A stretch of DNA of 64,000 nt from Bradyrhizobium sp. JYMT SZCCT0180. Lineage in GTDB: Bacteria; Pseudomonadota; Alphaproteobacteria; Rhizobiales; Xanthobacteraceae. The notes under the pieces were generated by a model. It ran no database searches. It was not told the DNA's origin and saw nothing but the letters and a program-made list of their open reading frames with translations. The DNA lies in contig NZ_JAFCLZ010000032.1 in assembly GCF_018130165.1 (NCBI RefSeq), forward strand, positions 1 through 64,000. Direction: 5' to 3'. A program made the translations under genes and the position numbers. Below, one piece after another: positions 10,101 to 18,094 of this stretch (its first letter is position 1; every line of letters begins with the position of its first letter).

Positions 10101-13100
10101 ATATCAGGCGGCGCTGCGCTCCATCACCTTCAACAGCACCAGCGACGATCCCGGTGTCAGCAAGACCATCGAATTCAAGGTCAATGACGCCCTGGTCGAC
10201 AGCAACCTCGCCACCAAGACGCTGGCGATCACCTCGGTCAACGACGAGCCGACCCTGACCGCGACCGCGAACGGCGGCGGCGCCGTGACCTTCACCGAAA
10301 CGTCGTTGCCGAATTTCCCGGGCAGCGGCCCGGTCGATCTGTTCTCCGCGCCGAGCACCTCGACCGTCGAGGCCGGCCAGACCCTCACGCAAGTGGTGCT
10401 GACCGTCAGCAACGTCGCCGACACCACCGAATATCTCACGATCGGCGGCACGCTCGTCGATCTCGTGAACGGCAATTCGGAAGCCGTCACCGTCGGCGGC
10501 GCCGCCGGCACCGCGACCGTGTCGGTCGCAGGCGGCCTTGCTACCATCACCGTGACGCCGACCGCGACCTTCACCGCGGCCAACGTCAATGCGATGGTCG
10601 ACAGCCTCGCCTACAGCAACGACGACAACACGCCGACCGCGACCACGCATACCATCAGCGTGAGCTCGATCACCGACAGCGGCTCGAACGTCAACCCCAA
10701 CGACAACACCTCTTCGCCCGCCGTTACCACCGTCGTCACCGTCGTCGCCACCAATGACGGCCCGGTGGCCGTCAACGATACCTTCACGGGCGTGAACGCG
10801 GCGATCACCAACACCGCCCTGGTGGTGGACGGCCCGAGCGCCGGCACCGCCGATCCCTTTGGCGTGCAGAAGGTCATCACCGGCAACATCCTTGCCAACG
10901 ACAGCGACGCCGATGGCGGCCCGCTGACCGTGGTGGCGGGAACGATCACCACCGCCCAGGGCGGCACCGTCACCCTCGATGCCGACGGCGGCTTCGTCTA
11001 CGTGCCGCTGCCGAACACCGACGGCACGGTCGACGCATCGGACAGCTTCACCTACACGGTGACCGACGGCAATGCGGCCGGCCAGAACGGCACTGCCACC
11101 GCCACCGTCACCATCAATTTCGTCCCCAACTCCACCATCTGGTATGTCGACGCGTCGTATGCCGGCGCCAACGGCCCCAGCGACGGCAGCTCGCTGCGGC
11201 CGTTCACCGACTTCAGCCAGCTCAACGGCGCCGGCGGCGCCGGCGACGTCGATTCCGCGGGCGACACCATCTTCGTCTATGACGGCACCTACACCGGCAA
11301 CCTCGAGCTCGAGGCCAGCCAGAAGCTCTATGGCGAGCGTCACGGACTGGACGCGCCGGACGGCGGCGGCGGCGCCGGCACCACCACGCTGCTCGCGTCC
11401 AATGCGGGCGCCGGTCTCACCCAGATCAACGGCACCATCACCGCCAGCAGCGACAACAGCATCCAGGCCATCAGCTGGGGCAGCAGCGCGGGCGTTTCAC
11501 TGACCGGCACCAATGTCGGAAACCTGCACGTCAACGACGCCAACGCCGCCTCGGCCGGTTCGATCAACAACACCACCGCCAGCGCCGTGAACATCAACGG
11601 CAGCACCGCCGGGATGAACATGCAGTTCACCAGCGTTTCGTCGGGCGCCGGCGCCATCGGCATCACGCTGGCCAATGCCAACGGCACGTTCAACGCGGCG
11701 GGCGGCACGCTGTCCGGCCACAGCGCCTCCGAAATCAGCATCAGCGGCGGTGCCGCCAATATCAGGTACGGCGGCACCATCGGCGACGGCACCGGCCTCT
11801 CGGCCTCGATCGTCGGCAAGACCGGTGGCACCGTCACGGTTTCGGGCAACATCACCGACGGCGCCGACACCGGCGGCGGCATCGGCATTTCCGGCAACGC
11901 CAACACCACAGTCAATTTCACCGGCGCCACCAAGACGCTGAACACCGGCGCCGGCGACGGCGTCTCGATGACCGGCAATACCGGCACGTCGAACGTCAAC
12001 TTTACCGGTGGCGGGCTTGATATCGACACCACCAACGGCTCCGCCTTCCAGGCCACCGTCGCGGGCACCTACAGCGTCACCGGGGCAGGCAATACCATCA
12101 ACACCACAGGCAACGGCGCGGCGCTCAACCTGTCGAACGTGACGGTCGGTGCCGGCGGCATCACCTTCGACTCCACCAGTTCGACCAACAGCGTAGGTAC
12201 CGCCGTCGCCATCGCCGGCGTGACCGGCGGCGCGATCGCGCTCGGCACCGGCAGCATTTCGGGCTCCGACGGCGATGCGTTCCGGGTCGGCGACGGCGTC
12301 GGAACCGCCAACGCCGGCGGCACGTCCGCGATCACTTATGCGGGCTCGATCTCCAAGACCGACGGCACCGGCCAGGCCGTTGACATCCAGGACCGCGCCG
12401 CGGGCGCCGGCAACATCACGCTGTCCGGCAACATCACCCACAATCTCGCCGCCAATACCGGCATCCTGCTCGACGACAACGCTGCGGGCACGATCACGTT
12501 CTCGGGCTCAAGCAAGGCGATCACCAGCACAACAGCGACGGCCGTCAACCTGACGGACAACGCGGGTGCGACGATCGCGTTCACGAACGGCGGGCTGGTC
12601 ATCAATACGACCGCCGGCAACGGCTTCAACGCGACCGGCCCCGGCGCCGCTGCCACCTCAGGCGGGACGGTCACGGTCGAGGGCAGCGGCAACACGATTA
12701 CGTCGACGACCGGCATCGCGCTGAATGTCGTCCACACCACGATCGGCGCGAACGACCTGACGTTCCAGAGCGTCGCCGCCAACGGCGCGGCCAGCGGCAT
12801 CGTGCTCAACAACACCGGCACCAGCGGCAATCTGAACGTCACCGGCACCGGCACGACGGACGGCACCGGCGGCACCATCCAGAACACTACCGGCCACGCC
12901 ATCAGCCTGACCAATACGCAGGACGTCACCCTGCGCAACATGAACATCACCGGCGCCGACGGCAACGGCATCAACGGCAACACAATCAACGGCCTGGTGT
13001 TGAGCAACCTCAACATTTCAGGCAGCGGCGACTCCACCGCGGGCAATGGCGAGGGCAATATCTATCTGTTCGAACTGACCGGTAACGCCAGCCACGCCAC

Positions 13101-15072
13101 CACCTTCGACGACCTCAACGTCACCAATTCCTATGTCCACAACGTCTTCATCGAGAACACCGGCGGCACGCTGACCGAACTGGTGGTGACCGACAGCACG
13201 TTCTCCAACAACGGCGCCTCGACGGTGGCCGGCAGCGAGTTCGTGATCAACCTCGCCACCGGCGGTGTCGCGGGAACGCCGACCGCGACGGTGCATGCCA
13301 CCCACAATACGTTCAGCGGCAATCTCTCCTCGCCGGCGACCTTCACCGCGACGGGCTTCCAGGGCTCGTCCAACGACGGCACGCTCAACGTCCACCTCGG
13401 CGACGGCACCGCCGGCGGCCTGAACACCTTCGACACCAACAATTCCGGCATCACCCTCAGCAGCGCGCTCGCCGGCAATCTCAATTTCGACGTCAACAAC
13501 AACCTCGTCACGCACAATCGCGCGGTCGGCATTGCCGTCAACCATTTCGGTACCGGCACCGTCACCGGCTTCCTGCGCAACAACACGGTCGGCACCCAGG
13601 GCGAAGCGGGTTCCGGCGCGCAGATCGGCAACGGCCTCGACCTCCACGATGAGGCCGCCAGCGGCACCATGACGCTGAGCGTCACCAACAACATCATTCA
13701 GAGCGTCGGCGGCGGCGGCCTGGGGTTCGAGGGCATCACTGCCCAGGTCGGCGTCGGTGCCCAGAACTCGGCGAGCACCTTCAATCTCACCCTGACCGGC
13801 AACACCATCCGCGACATCATCGATGATCGTGGACTCTTCGTGAATAATTTCAACACCGCCGGCCTCAGCGTGATCAACGCGAATATCAGCGGCAACACGT
13901 TCTCCAACGCCAACGCCAGCGGCGCCAACACCACCGCGCGCGTCGGCGGCGCGCCCGGAGGGTCCGATCACGTCAACGTCACCCAGGCCAACGCTGCGGC
14001 GCTGGCTGCGGCCAACGGCCTGACCGCAAGCGGCGCACCCGGCAACACGATGCGGGTCGACACCAACGTGTTCTTCAGCCAGCCCGCCCCGCCGTCGCCG
14101 CCGCCGACACCGCAAATGGCGTTGAACGGCCAGGGCCCCGGCAGTTCGGACGTCCTCACGATGGACGCGCTGGCGCCGCTGCTCGCGGTTGCGATTGCGC
14201 ATTGGGCCGCTGCCGGCGCGTCAGCCGCGCAGATCGAGCAAATGCAGAATGCCCAGATCCGCATCGCGGACCTGCCCAATTCCGGCTTCCTAGCCAACAG
14301 CGACGAGCATGGAATCACGATCGACAGCAACGGCGCAGGCTGGGGCTGGTTCGTCGATCCGACGCCGGCCAATAACAGCGAATTCGATACCGCGACTGCG
14401 CCGAACCAGCTGACGGCAACCAGCGGGAGCGCCGCCGGTCGCATCGATCTGCTGACGGTGATCGAGCACGAACTCGGTCACGTGATCGGCCTGGAGCATT
14501 CGGACATCGCCGGCCTCATGAATGTCGTTCTCGATACCGGCGAACGCAGGTTGCCCGACACGATCGACGTCGCGCTGGCCCCGACCACGACCTTGACGCC
14601 GACGATCTCGCTCGGACCGGTGACACCCACCGCGTCAACGGGAGCTGTCGCAAATCCCGGCAACGACACCATCGACGCCGGCACGGGCGGCGGCTTCCTG
14701 TTCGGCGGCGCCGGCGCGGACAATTTCGTATTCGCACATGTCGACGTCCATGCGGCGACGGCGCCGCCGGTCACGCATGTCGGGGATTACAGCTACGCCG
14801 AGGGCGACCGGTTCGACTTCTCCGCGCTGACCTCGCAATTCCACGCGACCGGTTTCAGCGACGGGATGATCGTGCGTGCGGTCGAGGATGGCAGCGGCCA
14901 GTTCGCAACGCTGCAGGTGAACGCGACGGACCCCTTCGGCCCGCCGGCCGCGCCGCACTGGGTGAGCGTCGCGCAAATCGATGGCGCGCATTCCGGCGAT
15001 GCCCTGAACGTGTTGATCGACAGTCATTCGGGCGTTCACCTCGCTCAAATCCACGTCAGTTTGCTGGTCTAG
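7168..15072 (+). CDS. Giant secreted repeat protein: cadherin-like repeats, beta-helix-like region, metalloprotease motif, RTX-like tail
   Basis: A 2634-residue protein. In order: a Pro/Gly-rich head (1-50); seven cadherin-like repeats of about 100 residues (about 55-770), each with an N-A-x-N-x-V-x-E-G-A opening and an IDxATGxVTVAD core; two longer ENA...TITDPD repeats (about 770-1030); further Ig/VCBS-like domains (about 1030-1325); a Gly/Asn/Thr-rich stretch that looks like a parallel beta-helix (about 1325-2310); a Pro linker; then a metzincin-like segment with zinc motif HELGHVIGLEH (2434-2444) and a following GLMN that could be the Met-turn. Next comes a GNDTIDAGTGGGFLFGGAGAD calcium-binding-like stretch, then a hydrophobic C-terminus. 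There is no N-terminal signal peptide, so the RTX-like tail suggests type I secretion. No type I secretion genes are in the window. The ATG at 7168 has GGGAG 8 bases upstream, so I prefer it to the in-frame TTG at 7153. Its role is probably adhesion or surface-matrix formation. Protease activity is unproven. Confidence 0.85.
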   Translation: MANELPPGSMPPPATGGTPPGVNPPPPGPGTPPGGPGTVIVGPGPPPPTANTPPATATDVNAAANNVVEGAAVNTLVGVTVRSTDAEGQTITYTLASDSSGGGFKIDAATGVVTVADPAKINFETAAGHAYTITVNSFDGFSTSSQSFSINVSDIAPSTPVDGNAGANTVAEGAAANTLVGITASSTDINGPGVTYSLSNSANGAFKIDAATGVVSVADPTKIDFESTATLNITAVASDGTLSSSQNFTINVTDVALATPVDGNAAANSVAEGAANGSTVGLTAFAVDPNGPATTYSLIGDTSGGGFTIDATTGIVTVADGAKIDFETAAGHAYFVVVQASNGALNMAQTFMIGVTDVAPASPTDSDAAANSVLEGVANGTVVGITAASSDINGGAVTYSLTGDTSGGGFTIDAATGIVTVADSSRIDFETAPGNVYTVTAQASDGTLASSQTFTIGVTNIAPSIPVDTNAGANSVIEGAANGSTVGITASSTDINGPGVVYSLADSASGRFTIDAATGVVTVANSSAIDFESAPGNSYTIVARATDSGGLFSQQSYTIAVTDAAPSTPVDGNAAANTVAEGAANGSTVGVTASSTDINGPGVTYSLVGDTSGGGFAVNAATGVVTVADATRIDFETSGASYTVVVQASDGTLASSQAFVISVSDIAPSTPVDSNAAANQVAVGAAAGATVGVTASSTDVNGPAVTYSLVNDTSNGGFTVNAATGIVTVADPSKILLADPSYDITVDSSDGTLHSQQTFTVNVVVDIAPTVAAGDTLNYTENATSVVDPTITITDPDNATMTGARVAISGGFDNTQDVLNFTPVGAITGTYDPVTGVLTLTGTDTQANYELALESVTYQNTSDNPTTVQRTLSYIVNDGTLDSAAATATINVASVNDAPVVTPTGGSTAYTENAAAAVIDGALTVTDPDSSIASAQVRVSVGFQSGDQLNFTDQNGITGIYNSGTGVLALSGTATVAEYQAALRSITFNSTSDDPGVSKTIEFKVNDALVDSNLATKTLAITSVNDEPTLTATANGGGAVTFTETSLPNFPGSGPVDLFSAPSTSTVEAGQTLTQVVLTVSNVADTTEYLTIGGTLVDLVNGNSEAVTVGGAAGTATVSVAGGLATITVTPTATFTAANVNAMVDSLAYSNDDNTPTATTHTISVSSITDSGSNVNPNDNTSSPAVTTVVTVVATNDGPVAVNDTFTGVNAAITNTALVVDGPSAGTADPFGVQKVITGNILANDSDADGGPLTVVAGTITTAQGGTVTLDADGGFVYVPLPNTDGTVDASDSFTYTVTDGNAAGQNGTATATVTINFVPNSTIWYVDASYAGANGPSDGSSLRPFTDFSQLNGAGGAGDVDSAGDTIFVYDGTYTGNLELEASQKLYGERHGLDAPDGGGGAGTTTLLASNAGAGLTQINGTITASSDNSIQAISWGSSAGVSLTGTNVGNLHVNDANAASAGSINNTTASAVNINGSTAGMNMQFTSVSSGAGAIGITLANANGTFNAAGGTLSGHSASEISISGGAANIRYGGTIGDGTGLSASIVGKTGGTVTVSGNITDGADTGGGIGISGNANTTVNFTGATKTLNTGAGDGVSMTGNTGTSNVNFTGGGLDIDTTNGSAFQATVAGTYSVTGAGNTINTTGNGAALNLSNVTVGAGGITFDSTSSTNSVGTAVAIAGVTGGAIALGTGSISGSDGDAFRVGDGVGTANAGGTSAITYAGSISKTDGTGQAVDIQDRAAGAGNITLSGNITHNLAANTGILLDDNAAGTITFSGSSKAITSTTATAVNLTDNAGATIAFTNGGLVINTTAGNGFNATGPGAAATSGGTVTVEGSGNTITSTTGIALNVVHTTIGANDLTFQSVAANGAASGIVLNNTGTSGNLNVTGTGTTDGTGGTIQNTTGHAISLTNTQDVTLRNMNITGADGNGINGNTINGLVLSNLNISGSGDSTAGNGEGNIYLFELTGNASHATTFDDLNVTNSYVHNVFIENTGGTLTELVVTDSTFSNNGASTVAGSEFVINLATGGVAGTPTATVHATHNTFSGNLSSPATFTATGFQGSSNDGTLNVHLGDGTAGGLNTFDTNNSGITLSSALAGNLNFDVNNNLVTHNRAVGIAVNHFGTGTVTGFLRNNTVGTQGEAGSGAQIGNGLDLHDEAASGTMTLSVTNNIIQSVGGGGLGFEGITAQVGVGAQNSASTFNLTLTGNTIRDIIDDRGLFVNNFNTAGLSVINANISGNTFSNANASGANTTARVGGAPGGSDHVNVTQANAAALAAANGLTASGAPGNTMRVDTNVFFSQPAPPSPPPTPQMALNGQGPGSSDVLTMDALAPLLAVAIAHWAAAGASAAQIEQMQNAQIRIADLPNSGFLANSDEHGITIDSNGAGWGWFVDPTPANNSEFDTATAPNQLTATSGSAAGRIDLLTVIEHELGHVIGLEHSDIAGLMNVVLDTGERRLPDTIDVALAPTTTLTPTISLGPVTPTASTGAVANPGNDTIDAGTGGGFLFGGAGADNFVFAHVDVHAATAPPVTHVGDYSYAEGDRFDFSALTSQFHATGFSDGMIVRAVEDGSGQFATLQVNATDPFGPPAAPHWVSVAQIDGAHSGDALNVLIDSHSGVHLAQIHVSLLV
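7330..9470 (+). repeat. Seven direct coding repeats of about 303 bases
   Basis: The cadherin-like modules of the giant gene recur with a period near 303 bases, starting near 7330, 7645, 7945, 8260, 8560, 8870 and 9170. Short nucleotide runs such as gacggcaacgccgccgccaac and ggcggcttcaccatcgacgc recur with few changes. The arrangement could gain or lose units by recombination. Confidence 0.75.
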
Positions 15073-15214
15073 AACCAACAAACTGCGTTTGCCCGTTGAC
15101 GCCGCAATGGCTTGCTCCGGATCGCGCTGATGCGGCGCCATCCATTACAGATGAATGGGCGCGCCCCTCCTGCGCGCGTCGCCGCAGATTCATCTCGACG
15201 GCGAAGATATGATA

Positions 15215-15231
15215 GGTTAATACCTTAGGTA
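15215..15231. promoter_or_regulatory. Short overlapping palindromes before the tail-collar genes
   Basis: GGT-TAAT-ACC (15215-15224) overlaps TACCT-T-AGGTA (15221-15231) in an AT-rich patch 28-44 bases before the first tail-collar gene. A weak -10-like TATGAT lies at 15208-15213. This could be the control region of the tail-collar operon. The support is symmetry and position only. Confidence 0.25.
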
Positions 15232-15258
15232 GATTGACTGGAAGCAAGGGGAGAGAGC

Positions 15259-15759
15259 GTGGGTCAACCTTACCTGGGTGAAATCAAGCTTATTTCCTGG
15301 AATTTTGCGCCGAAGAACTGGGCGTTCTGTAACGGGCAGCTTCTGCCGATCAATCAGAATCAGGCGCTGTTTTCGATACTCCAGACATTCTATGGCGGCG
15401 ACGGACGGACCACCTTCGCGCTCCCCGATCTGCGCGGGCGAACCGGGCTTCATCAGGCCCCGGGCTTCGCCATGGGCCAGAAAGGCGGCGAGGAGTTTCA
15501 CACGCTGATTACCGGTGAAATGGCCGCACATAATCATGGACTGGTCGCATCCGACACGCAGGGCAACGTGAACACGGTGCAGGGCAACATCCTCGCACGC
15601 GAGGTTGGCATCCCCTATGGGGCTCTCACCTCTCCAACGACATTGCATCCCGAGACCGTATCGAACGTCGGCGGTGGCCAGGCTCACGAGAACCGGCAGC
15701 CATTTCTCGTGGTCAATTTCATCATTTCCCTGACGGGCATCTACCCGTCGCGAAACTAG
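15259..15759 (+). CDS. Phage tail-collar domain protein, MdpB-like (paralogue 1)
   Basis: A 166-residue protein of the phage tail-collar family (microcystin-dependent protein MdpB-like). The N-terminal half holds the signature GEIK...NFAPKNWAFCNGQ, then NQNQALFSIL, YGGDGRTTFALPDLRGR and HQ. An HNH triplet follows (AAHNHGL), and the end is ENRQPFLVVNFIISLTGIYP. In phages such domains sit at the tip or collar of tail fibres. Stand-alone bacterial versions are of unknown function. There is no signal peptide. It starts with GTG behind GGGGAGAGA. It is the first of three tandem paralogues spaced 9 bases apart, with no phage morphogenesis genes nearby. Confidence 0.88.
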   Translation: MGQPYLGEIKLISWNFAPKNWAFCNGQLLPINQNQALFSILQTFYGGDGRTTFALPDLRGRTGLHQAPGFAMGQKGGEEFHTLITGEMAAHNHGLVASDTQGNVNTVQGNILAREVGIPYGALTSPTTLHPETVSNVGGGQAHENRQPFLVVNFIISLTGIYPSRN

Positions 15760-15768
15760 AGATTTTCC

Positions 15769-16290
15769 ATGAGCAATCCCTATATCGGCGAAATTCGAAT
15801 GTTCGGCGGCAACTTTGCACCAGCCGGCTGGGCGTTCTGCGACGGATCCCTGATTGCGATCTCGGAGAACGACGCGCTCTTCACCCTGATCGGCACCACC
15901 TATGGCGGAGACGGCCAGTCTACTTTCGCCCTGCCCGATTTGCGGGGCCGCCTCCCGATCCATCAGGGACAGGGACCCGGTATCGTGCAATCCTACGCCA
16001 TCGGCGAAACTGGCGGCGTCGAAACGGTGACGCTGACTACCCAGCAGATTCCGATCCACAATCATGCGTTCATGGCCTCGACCGCGATCGCGACGAACCC
16101 GAGCCCAAGCGGCAATGTGCTGGCGACCTCGCCAACCATCAGCCCCTTCGTGATCGATGTGGCGGGCCCTCAATTGGTCTCCACCGCCGTCCAAGGCATC
16201 GGCTCCAACCATCCGCACGACAACATGATGCCTTTCCTGACCGTCAGCTACATCATTTCGCTGTACGGCATTTTCCCGACGCAAAGTTAG
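15769..16290 (+). CDS. Phage tail-collar domain protein, MdpB-like (paralogue 2)
   Basis: A 173-residue paralogue of the preceding gene. It keeps GEIRMFGGNFAPAGWAFCDG, ALFTLIGTTYGGDGQSTFALPDLRGR, an HNH triplet (IHNHAF) and the tail HPHDNMMPFLTVSYIISLYGIFP. The stretch between the HNH and the tail (about residues 105-145) differs strongly from both neighbours. The family is known, but no function has been shown outside phage. It is the middle gene of the tandem set and very probably co-transcribed. Its ribosome site is weak (AGAG about 7 bases before ATG), so translation may depend on the upstream gene. Confidence 0.88.
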   Translation: MSNPYIGEIRMFGGNFAPAGWAFCDGSLIAISENDALFTLIGTTYGGDGQSTFALPDLRGRLPIHQGQGPGIVQSYAIGETGGVETVTLTTQQIPIHNHAFMASTAIATNPSPSGNVLATSPTISPFVIDVAGPQLVSTAVQGIGSNHPHDNMMPFLTVSYIISLYGIFPTQS

Positions 16291-16299
16291 AGGCCATCC

Positions 16300-16824
16300 A
16301 TGTCAGACCCGTTCGTTGCGGAGATCAGGATATTCGGCGGCGACTTTGCGCCGACAGGATGGGCGTTGTGCAACGGCCAGCTCATGCCGATCTCGCAGAA
16401 CACGGCCTTGTTTTCGATACTCGGGACCTATTACGGCGGCGACGGCAAATCGACCTTTGCGCTCCCCAACCTGATGGGCTCAGGCGCCATCAGCCAGGGG
16501 CAAGGGACGGGACTGAGCGACCGCTATCTCGGCGAACCCGGCGGCGGCCAGACGGTGACCCTGTTGCAGGGGAACTTGCCGCTCCACAACCATTTTATCC
16601 AAGGCTCGACCGAGAACGCCACGCTCAAGGAGCCCACACCTACCGAATTCCTCTCGCGATCCAAGGCGGGCACCATCTATCAGTCCAACATCGCCAATCT
16701 CGTCCAGATGAATGCGCAGACACTGGCTCTCACCGGCAGCTCGCATCCTCATAACAACATGCAGCCGTATCTGACGCTGACCTACATCATCGCCTTGCAG
16801 GGCGTTTTCCCGCCGCGCGGATGA
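16300..16824 (+). CDS. Phage tail-collar domain protein, MdpB-like (paralogue 3)
   Basis: A 174-residue third paralogue: AEIRIFGGDFAPTGWALCNGQ, ALFSILGTYYGGDGKSTFALPNL, HNH triplet (LHNHFI), and tail HPHNNMQPYLTLTYIIALQGVFPPRG. It departs from the family at the usual LPDLRGR, which here reads LPNLMGS, so a conserved Arg is lost. GAGG lies about 7 bases before the ATG. Its stop overlaps the start of the following acetyltransferase by four bases, which suggests the two are made together. Confidence 0.87.
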   Translation: MSDPFVAEIRIFGGDFAPTGWALCNGQLMPISQNTALFSILGTYYGGDGKSTFALPNLMGSGAISQGQGTGLSDRYLGEPGGGQTVTLLQGNLPLHNHFIQGSTENATLKEPTPTEFLSRSKAGTIYQSNIANLVQMNAQTLALTGSSHPHNNMQPYLTLTYIIALQGVFPPRG

Positions 16825-17354
16825 ACCTGCGGCCCGCCGACATCTCGCCAGTTTCGTTCGGCTGGTTGCGCGCAGCCGGCGCAGGTCTCGGCTTTCGCCG
16901 CATCGCCGACACCGACCTGGCGTTCCTCGCCCGGCTGTATGCCTCGACCCGCACCAGCGAGCTCGCCGCCTTTCCGTGGAGCGAGGCCGAGAAGGCGGCG
17001 TTCCTCGACATGCAGTTCCGCGCGCAGCACACGCATTACCAAAATCAACATCCCGCAGCCGACCGGCTGGTGGTGATACGAGCCGGAGCAGACATCGGCC
17101 GGCTCTACATCGAACGCTGGCCGAGCCAGCATTGCATCATCGACATTGCGTTCCTCCCCGAACATCGCGGCAAAGGGCTTGGCGAAGCCCTGCTGCGCGA
17201 CCTGCTGGACGAGGCCGCCGCCGCCGGCAAGGACGTCTCGATCCATGTCGAGAAGTTCAATCCGGCGATGCGGCTTTACCGGCGTCTCGGTTTTGTGGCC
17301 GAGGAGGACAAGGGCGTCTACGATTTGATGCGGTGGAGGGCGGGGACGGCGTGA
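16821..17354 (+). CDS. GNAT family N-acetyltransferase coupled to the tail-collar genes
   Basis: A 177-residue protein with a GNAT acetyl-CoA-binding fold. The middle strand-helix motif IDIAFLPEHRGKGLGEALLR carries the (R/Q)xxGxG/A pyrophosphate loop. The end NPAMRLYRRLGFVAEEDKGVYDLMRW is the usual NxxAxxLYxxxGF motif. It should transfer an acetyl group from acetyl-CoA to an amine. The ATGA overlap with the third tail-collar gene is direct evidence of translational coupling. An inferred role is modification of a product of this operon, but the sequence cannot show the substrate. The start is fixed by the overlap. Confidence 0.88.
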   Translation: MNLRPADISPVSFGWLRAAGAGLGFRRIADTDLAFLARLYASTRTSELAAFPWSEAEKAAFLDMQFRAQHTHYQNQHPAADRLVVIRAGADIGRLYIERWPSQHCIIDIAFLPEHRGKGLGEALLRDLLDEAAAAGKDVSIHVEKFNPAMRLYRRLGFVAEEDKGVYDLMRWRAGTA

Positions 17355-17359
17355 CGATG

Positions 17360-17448
17360 CGTAGGGTGGGCAAAGGCGCACTTGCGCCGTGCCCACCATC
17401 TATCCGGATCGGCAATGGTGGGCACGCTGACGCTTTGCCCACCCTACG
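17360..17448. repeat. Nested inverted repeat, family D (possible two-way terminator)
   Basis: The outer arms CGTAGGGTGGGCAAAG (from 17360) and CTTTGCCCACCCTACG (to 17448) pair exactly. Inner arms GTGCCCACCAT (17389-17399) and ATGGTGGGCAC (17415-17425) also pair. It fills the gap between the convergent acetyltransferase and DUF6916-like genes. Confidence 0.8.
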
Positions 17449-17458
17449 ATCCCTCGCC

Positions 17459-17761
17459 TCACGAAAATATCGCCTGATAGCCGCGGCCGTCGGCGAGCGG
17501 TCCGATCGGCACCAGAAATATTTCCATCACCCCAAGCACAGGATGCGTCACCGGATAGATCGCTTGCGGCAGCGATGTGCCGGCGGGTGCTGCGAACAGC
17601 AGCGAGAACGCCGCGCCCTCCCTTCCGCCCGCGCCAGCCGGCTCGGCCTTCACCAGCTTCAGCGGCAACCCGCCGCCGGTCGTCTGCATCTCGAAGTCAG
17701 CTTCGAGATGGGATGCGAAATCGTCGAGCTTGAGCGTCGCAAGGTCCGGCGATGAAGCCAT
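17459..17761 (-). CDS. DUF6916-like small protein
   Basis: A 100-residue protein with no signal peptide, predicted mostly beta. It begins MASSPDLATLKLDDFASHLE and ends with HPVLGVMEIFLVPIGPLADGRGYQAIFS. As I recall, this matches the small DUF6916 family, often encoded next to tail-collar genes in Bradyrhizobium. I cannot confirm this without a search. The ATG at 17761 follows GGGGGA at a good distance, and in-frame upstream starts lack a site. Convergent with the tail-collar/GNAT operon, it may be part of the same system. Function unknown. Confidence 0.75.
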   Translation of the reverse strand: MASSPDLATLKLDDFASHLEADFEMQTTGGGLPLKLVKAEPAGAGGREGAAFSLLFAAPAGTSLPQAIYPVTHPVLGVMEIFLVPIGPLADGRGYQAIFS

Positions 17762-18094
17762 CGAATATCCCCCTTGGTTGTGGCAAGCGTCTAACATATC
17801 GCGGAATGACACGCCCTGATTTTCTGTGCGGTCCAAAATAATGCCCCCTCCGTCATTCCGACTGCGACAAAACAACACGACGGGCAAATCACTTCCGATT
17901 TACGGAAACCGTGTCAAGCTCAAAATTTCCGGAAATCAAAAATATTTTGCTTTTACAGAAAGCAAATCAGTGACACAACTATCGCCATCCCGTCCCACTC
18001 AGAGGGCGTTGGCCATCGTCACGACGAGGGATGGGGATGCGGTGGACGTTGATGTTGCGATTGACGGTCGCGGCTGAGGCGTACGGTGAAAGCG

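Noticed and set aside
9307..11343. 678-codon open frame on the minus strand
   Set aside because: It lies entirely antisense to the giant protein gene, and its Gly/Asp/Val-rich composition is that of a shadow of GC-rich codons.
15235..15240. TTGACT as a -35 box for the collar genes
   Set aside because: It lies only about 20 bases before the start codon, too close to leave room for a -10 box and leader.
15259..16824. Prophage remnant
   Set aside because: Three collar-domain genes alone do not make a prophage. There is no integrase, capsid, sheath, lysis gene or attachment repeat nearby.
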